Source: Curvibacter sp. GWA2_63_95
Lineage (GTDB): Bacteria > Pseudomonadota > Gammaproteobacteria > Burkholderiales > Burkholderiaceae_C
Reading direction: 5' to 3'
Length of the DNA: 64,000 bases
NCBI GenBank assembly: GCA_001795455.1
Contig: MGPB01000024.1
Span: 72,015 to 136,014 of the forward strand
A program made the position numbers and the translations under genes. How positions within the stretch are numbered: the first letter of the stretch is position 1; each line of letters begins with the position of its first letter. Shown piece by piece: positions 44,122-51,929 of the stretch. The notes below the pieces were generated by a model. That model had not been told where the DNA came from and did no database searches. It worked only from the letters and a program-made list of their open reading frames with translations.

Positions 44122-45081
44122 ATGAACGACCGCTACCGCTACGGCGACCAACGCCCGGGCAACCCCACCCTCTCGTACACCGCCAGCGAACAGCTGCGCG
44201 ACATTCAAAAGCAACTGCCGCTGCGCGTGTTGTCCGAAGCCGACTTTGCCCACTGGCAGACCTACGGCTATGTCGTCATCAAGCAGGCCATCCCGGCCGA
44301 GAAGGTGAAAGCCACCACAGATTTCCTGTGGGCGTTCCAAGACTGGGACCCGAAAGACCCCAGCACCTGGAACCGTGCCGAGCTGCGCGGCCACGAGATG
44401 AAAGAACTCAACGGCTCGGGCATGGTGGAGACCTACCAGCACCAGACCCTGTGGAACAACCGGCAGACGTCGCGCGTGTACGACGCGTTTGTGGACATCT
44501 GGGACCGCGAAGACCTGTGGGTCAGCATCGACCGCGCCAACCTCAACACACCCAACCGCGGCGCGCGCCAGTTCACCGGCTTTATCCATTGGGACGCCGA
44601 CACCACGCTGGACCCGTTGCCCGTCAACGTGCAGGGTGTGCTGGCCTTGTCCGACACCAGCCCGGAGAGTGGTGGTTTCCAGTGCATCCCCGAGCTGTTC
44701 AAACACTTCAACGAATGGCGCAAGACCGCACCCGCGGACCGCAACCCCTGGCGCCCCGATGTGGACAGTCTGCCGTGGCCGGTGCAGTTCATTGCCATGC
44801 AGGCGGGCGACCTGCTGATCTTCAACAGCCTGCTGGCCCACGGCATCCGCCCCAACACGTCAGACCACCTGGTGCGCGCTGCGCAGTACATCGCCTTCAC
44901 CCCCGCCAACGAGCGGGACACCATGCTGCGCGATGCGCGCGTGACATCGTGGCGCGAACGTGAAGCTCCGCAGGGCTACGCCTTTCCGGGCGACCCGCGG
45001 GAGTGGGAAAAGAAGAAGTACCCCACCGCCACACTCACCCCGCTGGGCGAACGCATTCTGGGGCTGGCCGACTGGAGTTAA
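44122..45081 (+). CDS. Phytanoyl-CoA dioxygenase family protein
   Basis: 319-residue Fe(II)/2-oxoglutarate oxygenase. The metal triad is visible as His156-Asp158 in FIHWDAD and His240 in LLAHGIRPN, followed by an Arg for 2-oxoglutarate. The opening QTYGYVVIKQAIPAEKV is typical of the PhyH fold. The substrate is unknown; bacterial members act on secondary metabolites, halogenated compounds and ectoine as well as on fatty acyls. AGGAGA precedes the ATG. Divergent from AraC. Confidence 0.87.
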   Translation: MNDRYRYGDQRPGNPTLSYTASEQLRDIQKQLPLRVLSEADFAHWQTYGYVVIKQAIPAEKVKATTDFLWAFQDWDPKDPSTWNRAELRGHEMKELNGSGMVETYQHQTLWNNRQTSRVYDAFVDIWDREDLWVSIDRANLNTPNRGARQFTGFIHWDADTTLDPLPVNVQGVLALSDTSPESGGFQCIPELFKHFNEWRKTAPADRNPWRPDVDSLPWPVQFIAMQAGDLLIFNSLLAHGIRPNTSDHLVRAAQYIAFTPANERDTMLRDARVTSWREREAPQGYAFPGDPREWEKKKYPTATLTPLGERILGLADWS

Positions 45082-45103
45082 GCGCTCCGCACACAAGCCA
45101 CCT

Positions 45104-45195
45104 GAGAGTTCGGGTGGCTGGGTGTTCTGCGCAGGTCAAGGAGGAGGCCCAAGGCCGGGGGGCACGGAGCAGAACGCCCAGTCACCCGGACTCTC
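45104..45195. repeat. 92 bp inverted-repeat element
   Basis: Left arm 45104-45130 (GAGAGTTCGGGTGGCTGG then GTGTTCTGC) pairs with right arm 45169-45195 (GCAGAACGCCCAGTCACCC then GGACTCTC) over 27 bp with four differences; the 38 bp centre is purine-rich (AAGGAGGAGGCCC). It sits between the convergent dioxygenase gene and a small minus-strand gene. It looks like a dispersed, structure-forming element rather than a simple terminator. Confidence 0.8.
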
Positions 45196-45221
45196 GGCCC
45201 CGAACAATGGCTTTCAGTCCC

Positions 45222-45467
45222 TCAGGTGATCTTGAACACGGTGAGCACCTTCTTGCCGCCCACCTTTTCTTCAAAGGCGGACCACTGCTTGATGCCTTTG
45301 ACAAGCACCGTGTTGCTCACGTCCTTGACGGGCTGTTTGGCTTTGAGTTTGGTGGTGACCCAGTCCTGCACATGGGGCAGCAGCGGGCCTTGCTCGCCGG
45401 TGGGGATCAGCAGCAGTTTGCCGGCCACGGTGCCGGCGGGGGTGACTTTCAATTCGGTAGCGGGCAT
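45222..45467 (-). CDS. Hypothetical protein
   Basis: 81 residues, function not recognised. Contains LKVTPAGTVAGKLLLIPTGE, then HVQDWVTTKLKAKQPVKDV and a C-terminal QWSAFEEKVGGKKVLTVFKI. Basic, soluble, no cysteines, probably mixed alpha/beta. It starts 21 bp after the RNA methyltransferase gene on the same strand, so the two are probably co-transcribed. No strong ribosome-binding site is visible. Confidence 0.62.
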   Translation of the reverse strand: MPATELKVTPAGTVAGKLLLIPTGEQGPLLPHVQDWVTTKLKAKQPVKDVSNTVLVKGIKQWSAFEEKVGGKKVLTVFKIT

Positions 45468-45488
45468 GGTGCTTTATACGTCAAGGCC

Positions 45489-46445
45489 TCAGAGGGTTGC
45501 CAGTTCAGGTGCCCGGTACACCAGCACCTTGAGCGCACGCTCGGGTGCGACATCGGCAAACGCGGGCGGGTTGGGCAGGCGTTGCACCAACGTCAACTCC
45601 GGTGCCTGCTCCTGCATATGGGTTTGCAGAAAAGTGGTGTCCAGCTCGGGCGCATTCAGGCACACCAGCGCGTGGCCGCCGGGGGCCAGCAACTCGGGCA
45701 GGCGGCGTACCAGGCGGGCGTAGTCTTTGGTGGCCACAAAGCTGCCTTTTTGGTAGCTGGGCGGGTCCAGCACGATGAGGTCATACGGCCCGCCGCGGGT
45801 GATCTTGCCCCAGGTCTTGAAGATGTCGTGTGCCAGAAAACTGGCGCCGGTGTTGAAGCCGTTGAGCCGGTGGTTTTGCTGGCCAATGGCCAGCGCGCCC
45901 TGGCCCATGTCCACATTCACCACCTGTTTGGCCCCGGCCTGCAGTGCCACCACCGAGAAGGCGCAGGTGTAGGCAAACAGGTTGAGCACCTTGAAGGCAT
46001 AGGTCTTGGGGTGCGCGGCCACATGGGCTCGCACCCAGCGCCGGCCCTCAGCCATGTCCAGAAACAGGCCATGGTTTTGCCCGCGCAGCACATGCACCTT
46101 GTACTGCGTGCCGTCTTCCGACACCACATGCGGTTCGGGCACAGCACCGGCCATCAGCCGCGTTTCCGCGTGGCCCTCGGCCCGGCACTGGAACACCCAG
46201 TTCAGCGGCTGCTTGGGCACCAGTTGCGCCCAGCGTGCCGCTAACGCCGTGCCAATGGTGTCAAGGCTGGCTGCATCCACTGGCGCAAAGCTGGTGAGCA
46301 CCCACACGGGCGGATACAAGTCCAGCGCCCACTGTTCGCAGCCAGGGTGCAGGCCGCCGCGGCCATGGAAGAGGCGCTGGGCATCAGTGGGCAGTTCCAT
46401 CGTGGCGATGGTGTGGAGCAGGGCTTGCACAGGTGGGTGGGTCAC
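45489..46445 (-). CDS. Class I SAM-dependent RNA methyltransferase, RlmI-like
   Basis: 318 residues. The SAM-binding motif I is VLNLFAYTCAFSVVAL, motif II VVNVDMGQGAL, and motif IV DLIVLDPPSYQKGSF; an HGLFLDMAEGRRWVR block precedes it, as in the RlmI/RlmK group of rRNA methylases. It lacks the PUA domain of E. coli RlmI. A cytosine C5 or guanine target in 23S rRNA is likely from the family, but specificity is not fixed by the sequence. It is convergent with nothing and divergent from the OMP gene. Confidence 0.82.
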   Translation of the reverse strand: MTHPPVQALLHTIATMELPTDAQRLFHGRGGLHPGCEQWALDLYPPVWVLTSFAPVDAASLDTIGTALAARWAQLVPKQPLNWVFQCRAEGHAETRLMAGAVPEPHVVSEDGTQYKVHVLRGQNHGLFLDMAEGRRWVRAHVAAHPKTYAFKVLNLFAYTCAFSVVALQAGAKQVVNVDMGQGALAIGQQNHRLNGFNTGASFLAHDIFKTWGKITRGGPYDLIVLDPPSYQKGSFVATKDYARLVRRLPELLAPGGHALVCLNAPELDTTFLQTHMQEQAPELTLVQRLPNPPAFADVAPERALKVLVYRAPELATL

Positions 46446-46632
46446 TCAGAAAAGGTTGCCAAGTGTATGCAGGGGTTTGCGCGTTGTGCCGTGTGGGGTG
46501 CCAATCGGTCGCACAAATTTTTACAGGGCACGCACGCTTGTTTACGTGCTTTTGCGCAGCAGCCAACACAGGTTTACACGCCACCGAGACCATGGAGGTC
46601 CCTTAACTCGGACCCTTAACCCGGTTCTCTCC

Positions 46633-47217
46633 ATGAAAAAACTTGTTCTGACGACCCTTGCATTGGGTGCTTTTGCAGCCTCTTCCGCCTTTGCGGCGGG
46701 CCCGGCGGATCTCTCGGGTTTCAGCATCGGCGCCAACGCCGAGCTGTCCACCGGATCAGCCACGGCGACCGATGGAACGTCTGACACCGGGAAAACCACC
46801 GCCCTGGGCCTGCAGGCCCGCTACGACTGGGCATTGGCCCCCAACTTCGCCATCGGCCTGGGTGGCTCTTACAGCTCGGGCAACCACCTGGCCGGCACCT
46901 ACGCCAACGGCACCGCAGCCAGCATCAACAACCGGTACTCGATTGATGTGATTCCTACCTTTGCGCTGGCCAACAACTTCCAGCTCTACGGCAAGCTGTC
47001 CTCCATCTACGGTTCTGCCGCCGCCAATGACGGTAGCAGCACCAACGACGTGCAAGGTGTGGGCTACGGCATCGGCGTGCGCCAGATGCTGGACAAAAAC
47101 ATGTACTGGCAAGCGGGCTACGACCTCAACCAGTTCCGTGACGTGACCTTTGCCTCCGGCACCACATCGAGCCTGAAGGAGAACGTGTTCTCGTTCGGCA
47201 TCGGCTACAAGTTCTGA
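46633..47217 (+). CDS. Outer membrane beta-barrel protein
   Basis: 194 residues. MKKLVLTTLALGAFAASSAFA signal peptide, then a small OmpX/OmpA-like eight-strand barrel ending in the C-terminal aromatic FGIGYKF. Strand signatures such as LGLQARYDWALAPNFAIGLG and YGIGVRQMLDKNMYWQAGYD fit the OMP_b-brl group. Function of this class is mostly unknown; some are adhesin- or integrity-related. A good terminator follows at 47240. Confidence 0.87.
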   Translation: MKKLVLTTLALGAFAASSAFAAGPADLSGFSIGANAELSTGSATATDGTSDTGKTTALGLQARYDWALAPNFAIGLGGSYSSGNHLAGTYANGTAASINNRYSIDVIPTFALANNFQLYGKLSSIYGSAAANDGSSTNDVQGVGYGIGVRQMLDKNMYWQAGYDLNQFRDVTFASGTTSSLKENVFSFGIGYKF

Positions 47218-47239
47218 GCGGACACCGCAGCGACCTGAG

Positions 47240-47280
47240 AAACACCTCCCGGAGTGTGCTCTGGGAGGTGTTTGCATTTT
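47240..47280 (+). terminator. Terminator of the OMP gene
   Basis: 11 bp perfect stem AAACACCTCCC / GGGAGGTGTTT with a 12-base loop, followed by GCATTTT. Confidence 0.85.
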
Positions 47281-47291
47281 CTTGGGCAGTT

Positions 47292-47341
47292 TGACCGGTA
47301 GCCAGCATGGAATATGCGCAAGCAGCTATGAAAATAATAGC
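47292..47341 (+). repeat. Dispersed ~50 bp repeat, copy 10
   Basis: GACCGGTAGCCAGCATGG, AATATGCGCAAGCAGCTATG, AAAATAATAG. A well-preserved intergenic copy between the OMP terminator and the DUF2835 gene. Confidence 0.9.
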
Positions 47342-47379
47342 AAATCCTGCGAAGGTGAAGTGACGCTAGCATCTCCTCC

Positions 47380-47598
47380 ATGCACCGCTTCGAATTCAGC
47401 CTCCACATTTCCGCCCAAGACTATCTCCCGTACTACCGTGGCGAGGTTCGGCAGGTTCTGGTGCGGTGTACGGACGGGCGTAGGGTGCAGTTTCCGGCCG
47501 CGCTGCTCACGCCGTTTGTCAGCAGCGGCGGCGTTCGGGGGCAGTTCGTGCTGACCTGCGATGACGGTGGCACAGGCGCGCGGCTACAGCGCAGCTAG
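47380..47598 (+). CDS. DUF2835 family protein
   Basis: 72 residues. The pattern ISAQDYLPYYRGEVRQVLV, DGRRVQFPAALLTPFV and GVRGQFVLTCDD is that of DUF2835 (PF11197 from memory), small beta-rich cytoplasmic proteins of unknown function spread through gamma- and betaproteobacteria. Full family length. Stands alone, downstream of a dispersed repeat. Confidence 0.8.
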   Translation: MHRFEFSLHISAQDYLPYYRGEVRQVLVRCTDGRRVQFPAALLTPFVSSGGVRGQFVLTCDDGGTGARLQRS

Positions 47599-47632
47599 GG
47601 CATCGGGGCGCCGGGGGGATGGGTTGACGGCC

Positions 47633-47830
47633 TCAACTGCGTTTTCTGGCGAGCTCCATCCAGCAGACGCTGCAGCGCCAGCGGCCGGGTGCCAGCTCTA
47701 CGCCACCCTCGGGCGGGCGCTCGCCCTGGCAGCGCCCGGAGCAGAAGCGAAAGCGGGCTGCTTCCCGGTGGTCCAGGCTGCTGTTCTCAGGCGTGACATT
47801 CACGCGGGCTGATGGAGACATTGCTTGCAT
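47633..47830 (-). CDS. Small Cys-rich hypothetical protein
   Basis: 65 residues from the ATG at 47830, which has an AAGAGG site upstream (a TTG start at 47857 is possible). Function not recognised. The chain holds RFCSGRCQGERPPEGG and RWRCSVCWMELARKRS, i.e. C-x3-C and C-x2-C pairs about 20 residues apart, a plausible single zinc site. Divergent from another small Cys-rich gene. Confidence 0.6.
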   Translation of the reverse strand: MQAMSPSARVNVTPENSSLDHREAARFRFCSGRCQGERPPEGGVELAPGRWRCSVCWMELARKRS

Positions 47831-47948
47831 TAGGGGTCGCCTCTTGGTTCGATTCAAACGTCAGTCCCATACTAACAAGGGTGTCTGACAGTTTGGCTCC
47901 ATGGTGTGCAAGCAGTATCCAGGCCAGCTAGGACGTAAAATCGGGGTT

Positions 47949-48158
47949 ATGAGTAAGCCAGCAGACAAAACCAAGATCCTGGAAGACGGGTTGCGATACA
48001 AGTCCAAGGTCGGAGGTTCTCCGTTCCTGACCGCATCCAGCCCCGGCGCCACCACCATGTCCTGTTTCCTGTGCGGCAAACATCGCCCCCGCAGTGAACT
48101 CAAGACGCGCAAGTTCATCGGCAAGTCACAAGCGGTGTGTGACCCCAAGTGCAGCTAA
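47949..48158 (+). CDS. Small zinc-ribbon-like hypothetical protein
   Basis: 69 residues from the ATG at 47949 (MSKPADKTKILEDGL); an earlier in-frame ATG at 47901 is less likely. Function not recognised. C-terminal half has SCFLCGKHRPRSELKTRKFI and AVCDPKCS, giving C-x2-C and C-x3-C pairs that would bind zinc. Positively charged overall, so nucleic acid or ribosome contact is possible. A terminator follows immediately. Confidence 0.7.
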   Translation: MSKPADKTKILEDGLRYKSKVGGSPFLTASSPGATTMSCFLCGKHRPRSELKTRKFIGKSQAVCDPKCS

Positions 48159-48175
48159 GACGGAACTGACGCACC

Positions 48176-48213
48176 AACAACAAGGGCCCCACATTGGGGC
48201 CCTTGTTGTTTTT
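48176..48213. terminator. Bidirectional terminator
   Basis: 15 bp perfect stem AACAACAAGGGCCCC / GGGGCCCTTGTTGTT with an ACATT loop and flanking T/A tracts; serves the zinc-ribbon gene and the convergent histone-like gene. Confidence 0.88.
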
Positions 48214-48230
48214 GAAAAATCGCGGGGCGA

Positions 48231-48572
48231 TTATTTCTTGGCGGCTGCCTTGGCCTTTTTGGCGGGTGCCTTGGCAGGTGCTTTGGCCGCAGGCTTTGCT
48301 GCGGGTTTGGCCGCGGGCTTCGCGGCAGCTTTGGCCTTGGGGGCTGCGGGTGCAGCAGCAGGTGCGGCCTTCAGCGCGGTGCGCTGGTCACGCAAGGCAT
48401 TGATCTCTGCAGAGATCTTGTTCTTGCGTTCGGTCAGCTTGGCGATGTTGTCCGTCAGTTTGGCAATCGCTTTGGCTTCTTTGGACACAACGGCCTTTTT
48501 GGCCTTTGCAGGTGCAGCGATTTTCTTGGGGGAGACGGCGGCTTTGGGGGCCGCTTTTTTTGCAGTTGCCAT
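48231..48572 (-). CDS. Histone H1-like Ala/Lys-rich protein
   Basis: 113 residues from MATAKKAAPK at 48572 (AGGA site upstream). An Ala/Lys/Pro start and tail (AAAKPAAKPAAKPAAKAPAK) enclose a short helical, coiled-coil core (AIAKLTDNIAKLTERKNKIS). This composition is that of bacterial histone H1-like/AlgP-type nucleoid proteins, which bind DNA through the Lys-rich tail. The PAAK repeat count is likely to vary between strains. Convergent with the zinc-ribbon gene. Confidence 0.75.
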   Translation of the reverse strand: MATAKKAAPKAAVSPKKIAAPAKAKKAVVSKEAKAIAKLTDNIAKLTERKNKISAEINALRDQRTALKAAPAAAPAAPKAKAAAKPAAKPAAKPAAKAPAKAPAKKAKAAAKK

Positions 48573-48676
48573 GGGATTGATTTTCCTTTTGTTATCTGAC
48601 CAGTGATCCAGCCAGGGGTGTATTGTCGCCAATCTTGGCACCACAGCTTTCACACCCCGCTTTCCTTCGCCACACC

Positions 48677-49411
48677 ATGACCCGTTTCAACGCAGAATTC
48701 TCCCGTCTCTATGGGGTGCCAGACCAGGCGCCCTCCGTCCAGTCACCCGCATTTGCCCCTGTGAAAGTGATGGTGCTGGAGTTGGCCAGGCCCGCGGACT
48801 GGGCGGTGTTGTCCAGCGTGTGGCGCGCGGTGCAGAGCGATCTGGAATTGCCTGCGCCGGCCATTGCGGTTTCGGGCAACGATGGTTTGCAGTTGTGGTT
48901 TTCCGTGGCGCAGCCTGTCCCGGCCAGCGAGGCCGCAGACTTCTTGGCAGCGCTACGCCAGCAGTACCTCGCTGCCATCTCCGAGAGCCGCCTGGGCCTG
49001 TACCCCTCCCGCACCGGGCTTGTGGTCGGCAAGGGAGGCCTGGCGCGCGCAGTCCCCGCGGTGGATGCACACACGGGCCACTGGTCCGCGTTTGTGAGTG
49101 CCGATTTGGTTTCGGTGTTCGGGGACGAACCCTGGCTCGACATCCCCCCCAATCGGGACCAACAAGCGGACATTCTTTCGCGGCTCATGCCCATGCCACT
49201 GCCGGCATGGCGTGAAGCGCTGCTGCGCTTGGCTGCAGCGCAGCATCCCAGTGCTTCAGCAGTGGTGCCAGCCTCTGCCCAGGTTCCTCCCGCAGGCGAC
49301 GCCCGGGAGCAAGGTCCTCGCGCGTTCTTGATGCAGGTGATGCATGACCCCACCGTGGCGCTGCGTGACCGGGTCGAGGCCGCCAAGGCGCTGCTGCCTT
49401 ACGAGCGCTGA
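48677..49411 (+). CDS. Conserved hypothetical protein
   Basis: 244 residues; function not recognised. Soluble, no signal peptide. The central part (VMVLELARPADWAVLSSVWR, ISESRLGLYPSRTGLVVGKGG) may be a small alpha/beta fold, and the C-terminal FLMQVMHDPTVALRDRVEAA-KALLPYE segment resembles a helical motif seen at the ends of several phage/plasmid-associated hypothetical proteins. ATG at 48677 chosen because the upstream frame overlaps the start of the histone-like gene. No clear operon partner. Confidence 0.7.
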   Translation: MTRFNAEFSRLYGVPDQAPSVQSPAFAPVKVMVLELARPADWAVLSSVWRAVQSDLELPAPAIAVSGNDGLQLWFSVAQPVPASEAADFLAALRQQYLAAISESRLGLYPSRTGLVVGKGGLARAVPAVDAHTGHWSAFVSADLVSVFGDEPWLDIPPNRDQQADILSRLMPMPLPAWREALLRLAAAQHPSASAVVPASAQVPPAGDAREQGPRAFLMQVMHDPTVALRDRVEAAKALLPYER

Positions 49412-49424
49412 AGGACCATTCGCG

Positions 49425-50216
49425 TCAAAGGGGCGCGTAGGCTCCCGTGCCGCCCGGCCAGGCGGTCAGCACGTCGTAGCCCGTAGGGGTTACCGCCACC
49501 ATGTGCTCCCACTGGGCCGAGAGAGAGTGGTCCTTGGTCACCACTGTCCAGCCGTCGGCCAGCTCCTGGGTTTCGCGGCCGCCCGCATTCAGCATGGGCT
49601 CGATGGTGAACACCATGCCCGGCTCCAGGGTGAGCCCGTGGCCGCGCTGGCCGTAATGCAGCACCTGCGGTTCGTCGTGGTAGATCTGGCCAATGCCGTG
49701 GCCGCAGTACTCGCGCACCACGCTGAAGCGCGCGCGGTGGGCGACCGTCTGGATGGCGTGGCCCACATCGCCCAATGTGGCGCCGGGCCTGACCTGCTGG
49801 ATGCCGGCGCGCAGAGCTTCGTACGTGGTCTCCACCAGGCGGCGGGCCAGCACGCTGGGCTCGCCCACATAAAACATGCGGCTGGTGTCGCCAAACCAGC
49901 CATCCTTGTTGACGGCCACGTCGATGTTGACGATGTCACCCTTTTTCAGGATCTTGTTGGCCGACGGTATGCCGTGGCACACCACCTGGTTGACGGAGGT
50001 GAGGATGGTTTTGGGGTAATCCATGTAACCCAGGTTGGCGGGAATGGCACCTTGGACTTGGACGATGTAATCGTGGCAGAGGCGGTCCAGCGCCTCGGTG
50101 CTGACGCCGGGCACCACGTGGGGTTCGATCATGGCCAACACCTCCGCCGCCAGTTGGGCGGCCCGGCGGCACTGGACCATTTCGGCGGCGGATTTGAGGG
50201 GGACGTCGTGCCGCAT
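49425..50216 (-). CDS. map: Type I methionine aminopeptidase
   Basis: 263 residues. Removes the initiator Met from nascent proteins. The five metal ligands are in place: Asp in VNIDVAVNKDGWFGDTSRMF, His in YCGHGIGQIYHDEP, and the two Glu in FTIEPMLNAGG and SAQWEHMVAVT. VCHGIPSANKIL is the usual upstream block. Its ATG overlaps the stop of the ParD-like gene, so the two are translationally coupled. This looks like an accessory Map, as the primary gene usually neighbours rpsB. Confidence 0.93.
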   Translation of the reverse strand: MRHDVPLKSAAEMVQCRRAAQLAAEVLAMIEPHVVPGVSTEALDRLCHDYIVQVQGAIPANLGYMDYPKTILTSVNQVVCHGIPSANKILKKGDIVNIDVAVNKDGWFGDTSRMFYVGEPSVLARRLVETTYEALRAGIQQVRPGATLGDVGHAIQTVAHRARFSVVREYCGHGIGQIYHDEPQVLHYGQRGHGLTLEPGMVFTIEPMLNAGGRETQELADGWTVVTKDHSLSAQWEHMVAVTPTGYDVLTAWPGGTGAYAPL

Positions 50217-50479
50217 CAGTGTTTGCCCACCGCCGCAGGTGCTGCCGTGGGCAGCTTGCCCGCCAGCCCGCTGACTGCCCCGGCAATATCCAGCCCTCCT
50301 GCCAGTTCAGCGCGGATCAGCAGCTGGCTGATCTCCCGGTGGTTGAGCTCGGGGTACATCTCAATCAGCATCCCCACGCGCATCCAGTGTTCGGCCTGTG
50401 CGTTGATGGACCGGCTGAGCGCGCTGCCCGCCACGCGCAGGTTTTCATGCATCTGGTCCGAAATTTTGACAATACCCAT
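50216..50479 (-). CDS. ParD-like antitoxin family protein
   Basis: 87 residues. MGIVKISDQMHENLRVAGSA opens a ribbon-helix-helix-like domain, followed by SINAQAEHWMRVGMLIEMYP, the pattern of the ParD_like family. No ParE-type toxin gene is adjacent; instead it overlaps map by one base. A conserved ParD_like-map pair would suggest a regulator of map rather than an addiction module. Ends in an Ala-rich tail. Confidence 0.75.
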   Translation of the reverse strand: MGIVKISDQMHENLRVAGSALSRSINAQAEHWMRVGMLIEMYPELNHREISQLLIRAELAGGLDIAGAVSGLAGKLPTAAPAAVGKH

Positions 50480-50609
50480 TCGCTAACTCCATATGAAACG
50501 TATACGAATTATATGCGTTTCGTATGGTCTTGGTGCATGCACCACCTAGCGCATGGCAAAGACAAGGCTGCGCCAAGCATGCGCCGGAAGCTCCGATTTT
50601 TGAATGAAA

Positions 50610-50660
50610 TATGCCTCTAGCCAGCGCGTGATATGCGCAAACAGTTATCAAAATAATAGC
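50610..50660 (+). repeat. Dispersed ~50 bp repeat, copy 11
   Basis: ATGCCTCTAGCCAGCG, TGATATGCGCAAACAGTTATC, AAAATAATAGC. Lies in the gap between the ParD-like gene and the end of the Hsp70 gene. Confidence 0.87.
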
Positions 50661-50663
50661 AAA

Positions 50664-51929
50664 CTAGAACTGCTGCACGGCACCGGCCCAAGCCAACCCG
50701 GCGGCCACACCGCCAAAGCGGTTGCCTTCCACCAGCGTGGCCTGCGGCATGGCTTGGCGCAGCGCCTCGATCAGCGGGCGCAGGGCCGAGGAACCGCCGG
50801 TGAGGTAGACCGCATCCACCCCTTGCAATCCGGCCGCCGCCACGCAGTCCTGCGCGCACTGCACCACCTGCGCCAGCGACTGGTGCAAGGCAGCTTCCAT
50901 GTTCACGGCATCCACGATGGGCGTCAGGCTGCGGTCCAGAAAGTCGAGTTGCACCACCGCGCTCTCGCCGCTGATGGAGCAGGCAATCTTGGCGGCTTCC
51001 ACGCTGGCCAGCATGCGGTGGCCGTGTTGTTCTTCCAGCGCGTCCATCAGGCGGCGGTGCAGGGTCTGGTTGGTGTAATCCGTCCACAGCTCCTTGGCAA
51101 AGTGCATGGCCTTGCGCGTGTAGGCCTGGTGGATCAGGTGCCAGGTGCTCAGGTCAAAAAACACGCTGCTGGGCACAATGCGCCCGCCAGTGCCCACGTG
51201 CTTGTAGCCCAGGTGCGGCATCACGGTGGTCAGGTCCAGCAGGCGGTCAAAGTCGGTGCCGCCAATATGCACGCCGGTGGTGGCCAGAATGTCGGCGCTG
51301 CGGTCGCCCAGCGTGCTGCGCTCAGGGTTGAGGCGGATGACGGTGAAGTCGGACGTACCGCCGCCTATGTCCACCACCAGTGCGGTGGTTTCCTGTGTCA
51401 CACGTTGCTCATAGTCCAGCGCCGCGGCAATTGGCTCCATCTGGTAGGCGATGTGGGTGAAGCCGGCTTCCAGCGCGGCACGGCCCAGCGTCTCCTGCGC
51501 CAGCGCATCACGCTCGGCATCGTCGTCCACAAAGTGCACCGGGCGGCCCAGCACGGCGTGGGTCAGGGGCTGGCCCACATGGGCTTCGCAGCGGCGCTTC
51601 AACTCCTTGAAGAACAGCACCACAATGTCAAAGAAGCGGATGCTTTTGTCGCCCACGGCGGTGTACTCGTCCATCAGGCGGCTGCCCATCAGGCTTTTGA
51701 GCGAGCGCAGCAGCCGGCCCTCGGTGCCATTCAGGTAAGCCTGCATGGCGGCCGCGCCATACAGCACGGTGTGGGTTTCGCTGGCAAAAAACAGCGCGGT
51801 TGGCATTTCGGCCTTGGCACCGTCCAGCGGGATGACCTGTAAGGCGCCGTGCGCGTCAATCAGCGCACAGGCGGAGTTCGAGGTGCCGAAGTCAATGCCC
51901 AGCACCAGGGGGCGAGCGGTGCTGCTCAC
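50664..51929 (-). CDS. Hsp70-family protein, YegD-like
   Basis: 421 residues: only the actin-like nucleotide-binding fold, with no substrate-binding domain. Phosphate 1 loop LGIDFGTSNSACAL, phosphate 2 loop VVDIGGGTSDFTVIR and the adenosine block VDAVYLTGGSSALRPLI are clear. E. coli YegD is the closest characterised name; its client and role are unknown. Its start overlaps the esterase stop by 4 bp, so the two form an operon. Confidence 0.9.
   Translation of the reverse strand: MSSTARPLVLGIDFGTSNSACALIDAHGALQVIPLDGAKAEMPTALFFASETHTVLYGAAAMQAYLNGTEGRLLRSLKSLMGSRLMDEYTAVGDKSIRFFDIVVLFFKELKRRCEAHVGQPLTHAVLGRPVHFVDDDAERDALAQETLGRAALEAGFTHIAYQMEPIAAALDYEQRVTQETTALVVDIGGGTSDFTVIRLNPERSTLGDRSADILATTGVHIGGTDFDRLLDLTTVMPHLGYKHVGTGGRIVPSSVFFDLSTWHLIHQAYTRKAMHFAKELWTDYTNQTLHRRLMDALEEQHGHRMLASVEAAKIACSISGESAVVQLDFLDRSLTPIVDAVNMEAALHQSLAQVVQCAQDCVAAAGLQGVDAVYLTGGSSALRPLIEALRQAMPQATLVEGNRFGGVAAGLAWAGAVQQF

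Noticed and set aside
47843-47860. tRNA T-loop-like GGTTCGATTC
   Set aside because: The flanking bases do not form a five-pair T stem, and no acceptor, D or anticodon arm can be placed around it on either strand.
48258-48345. Short tandem repeats that might be read as a CRISPR or satellite
   Set aside because: They are the codons of the PAAK-rich tail of the histone-like protein, with no spacers.
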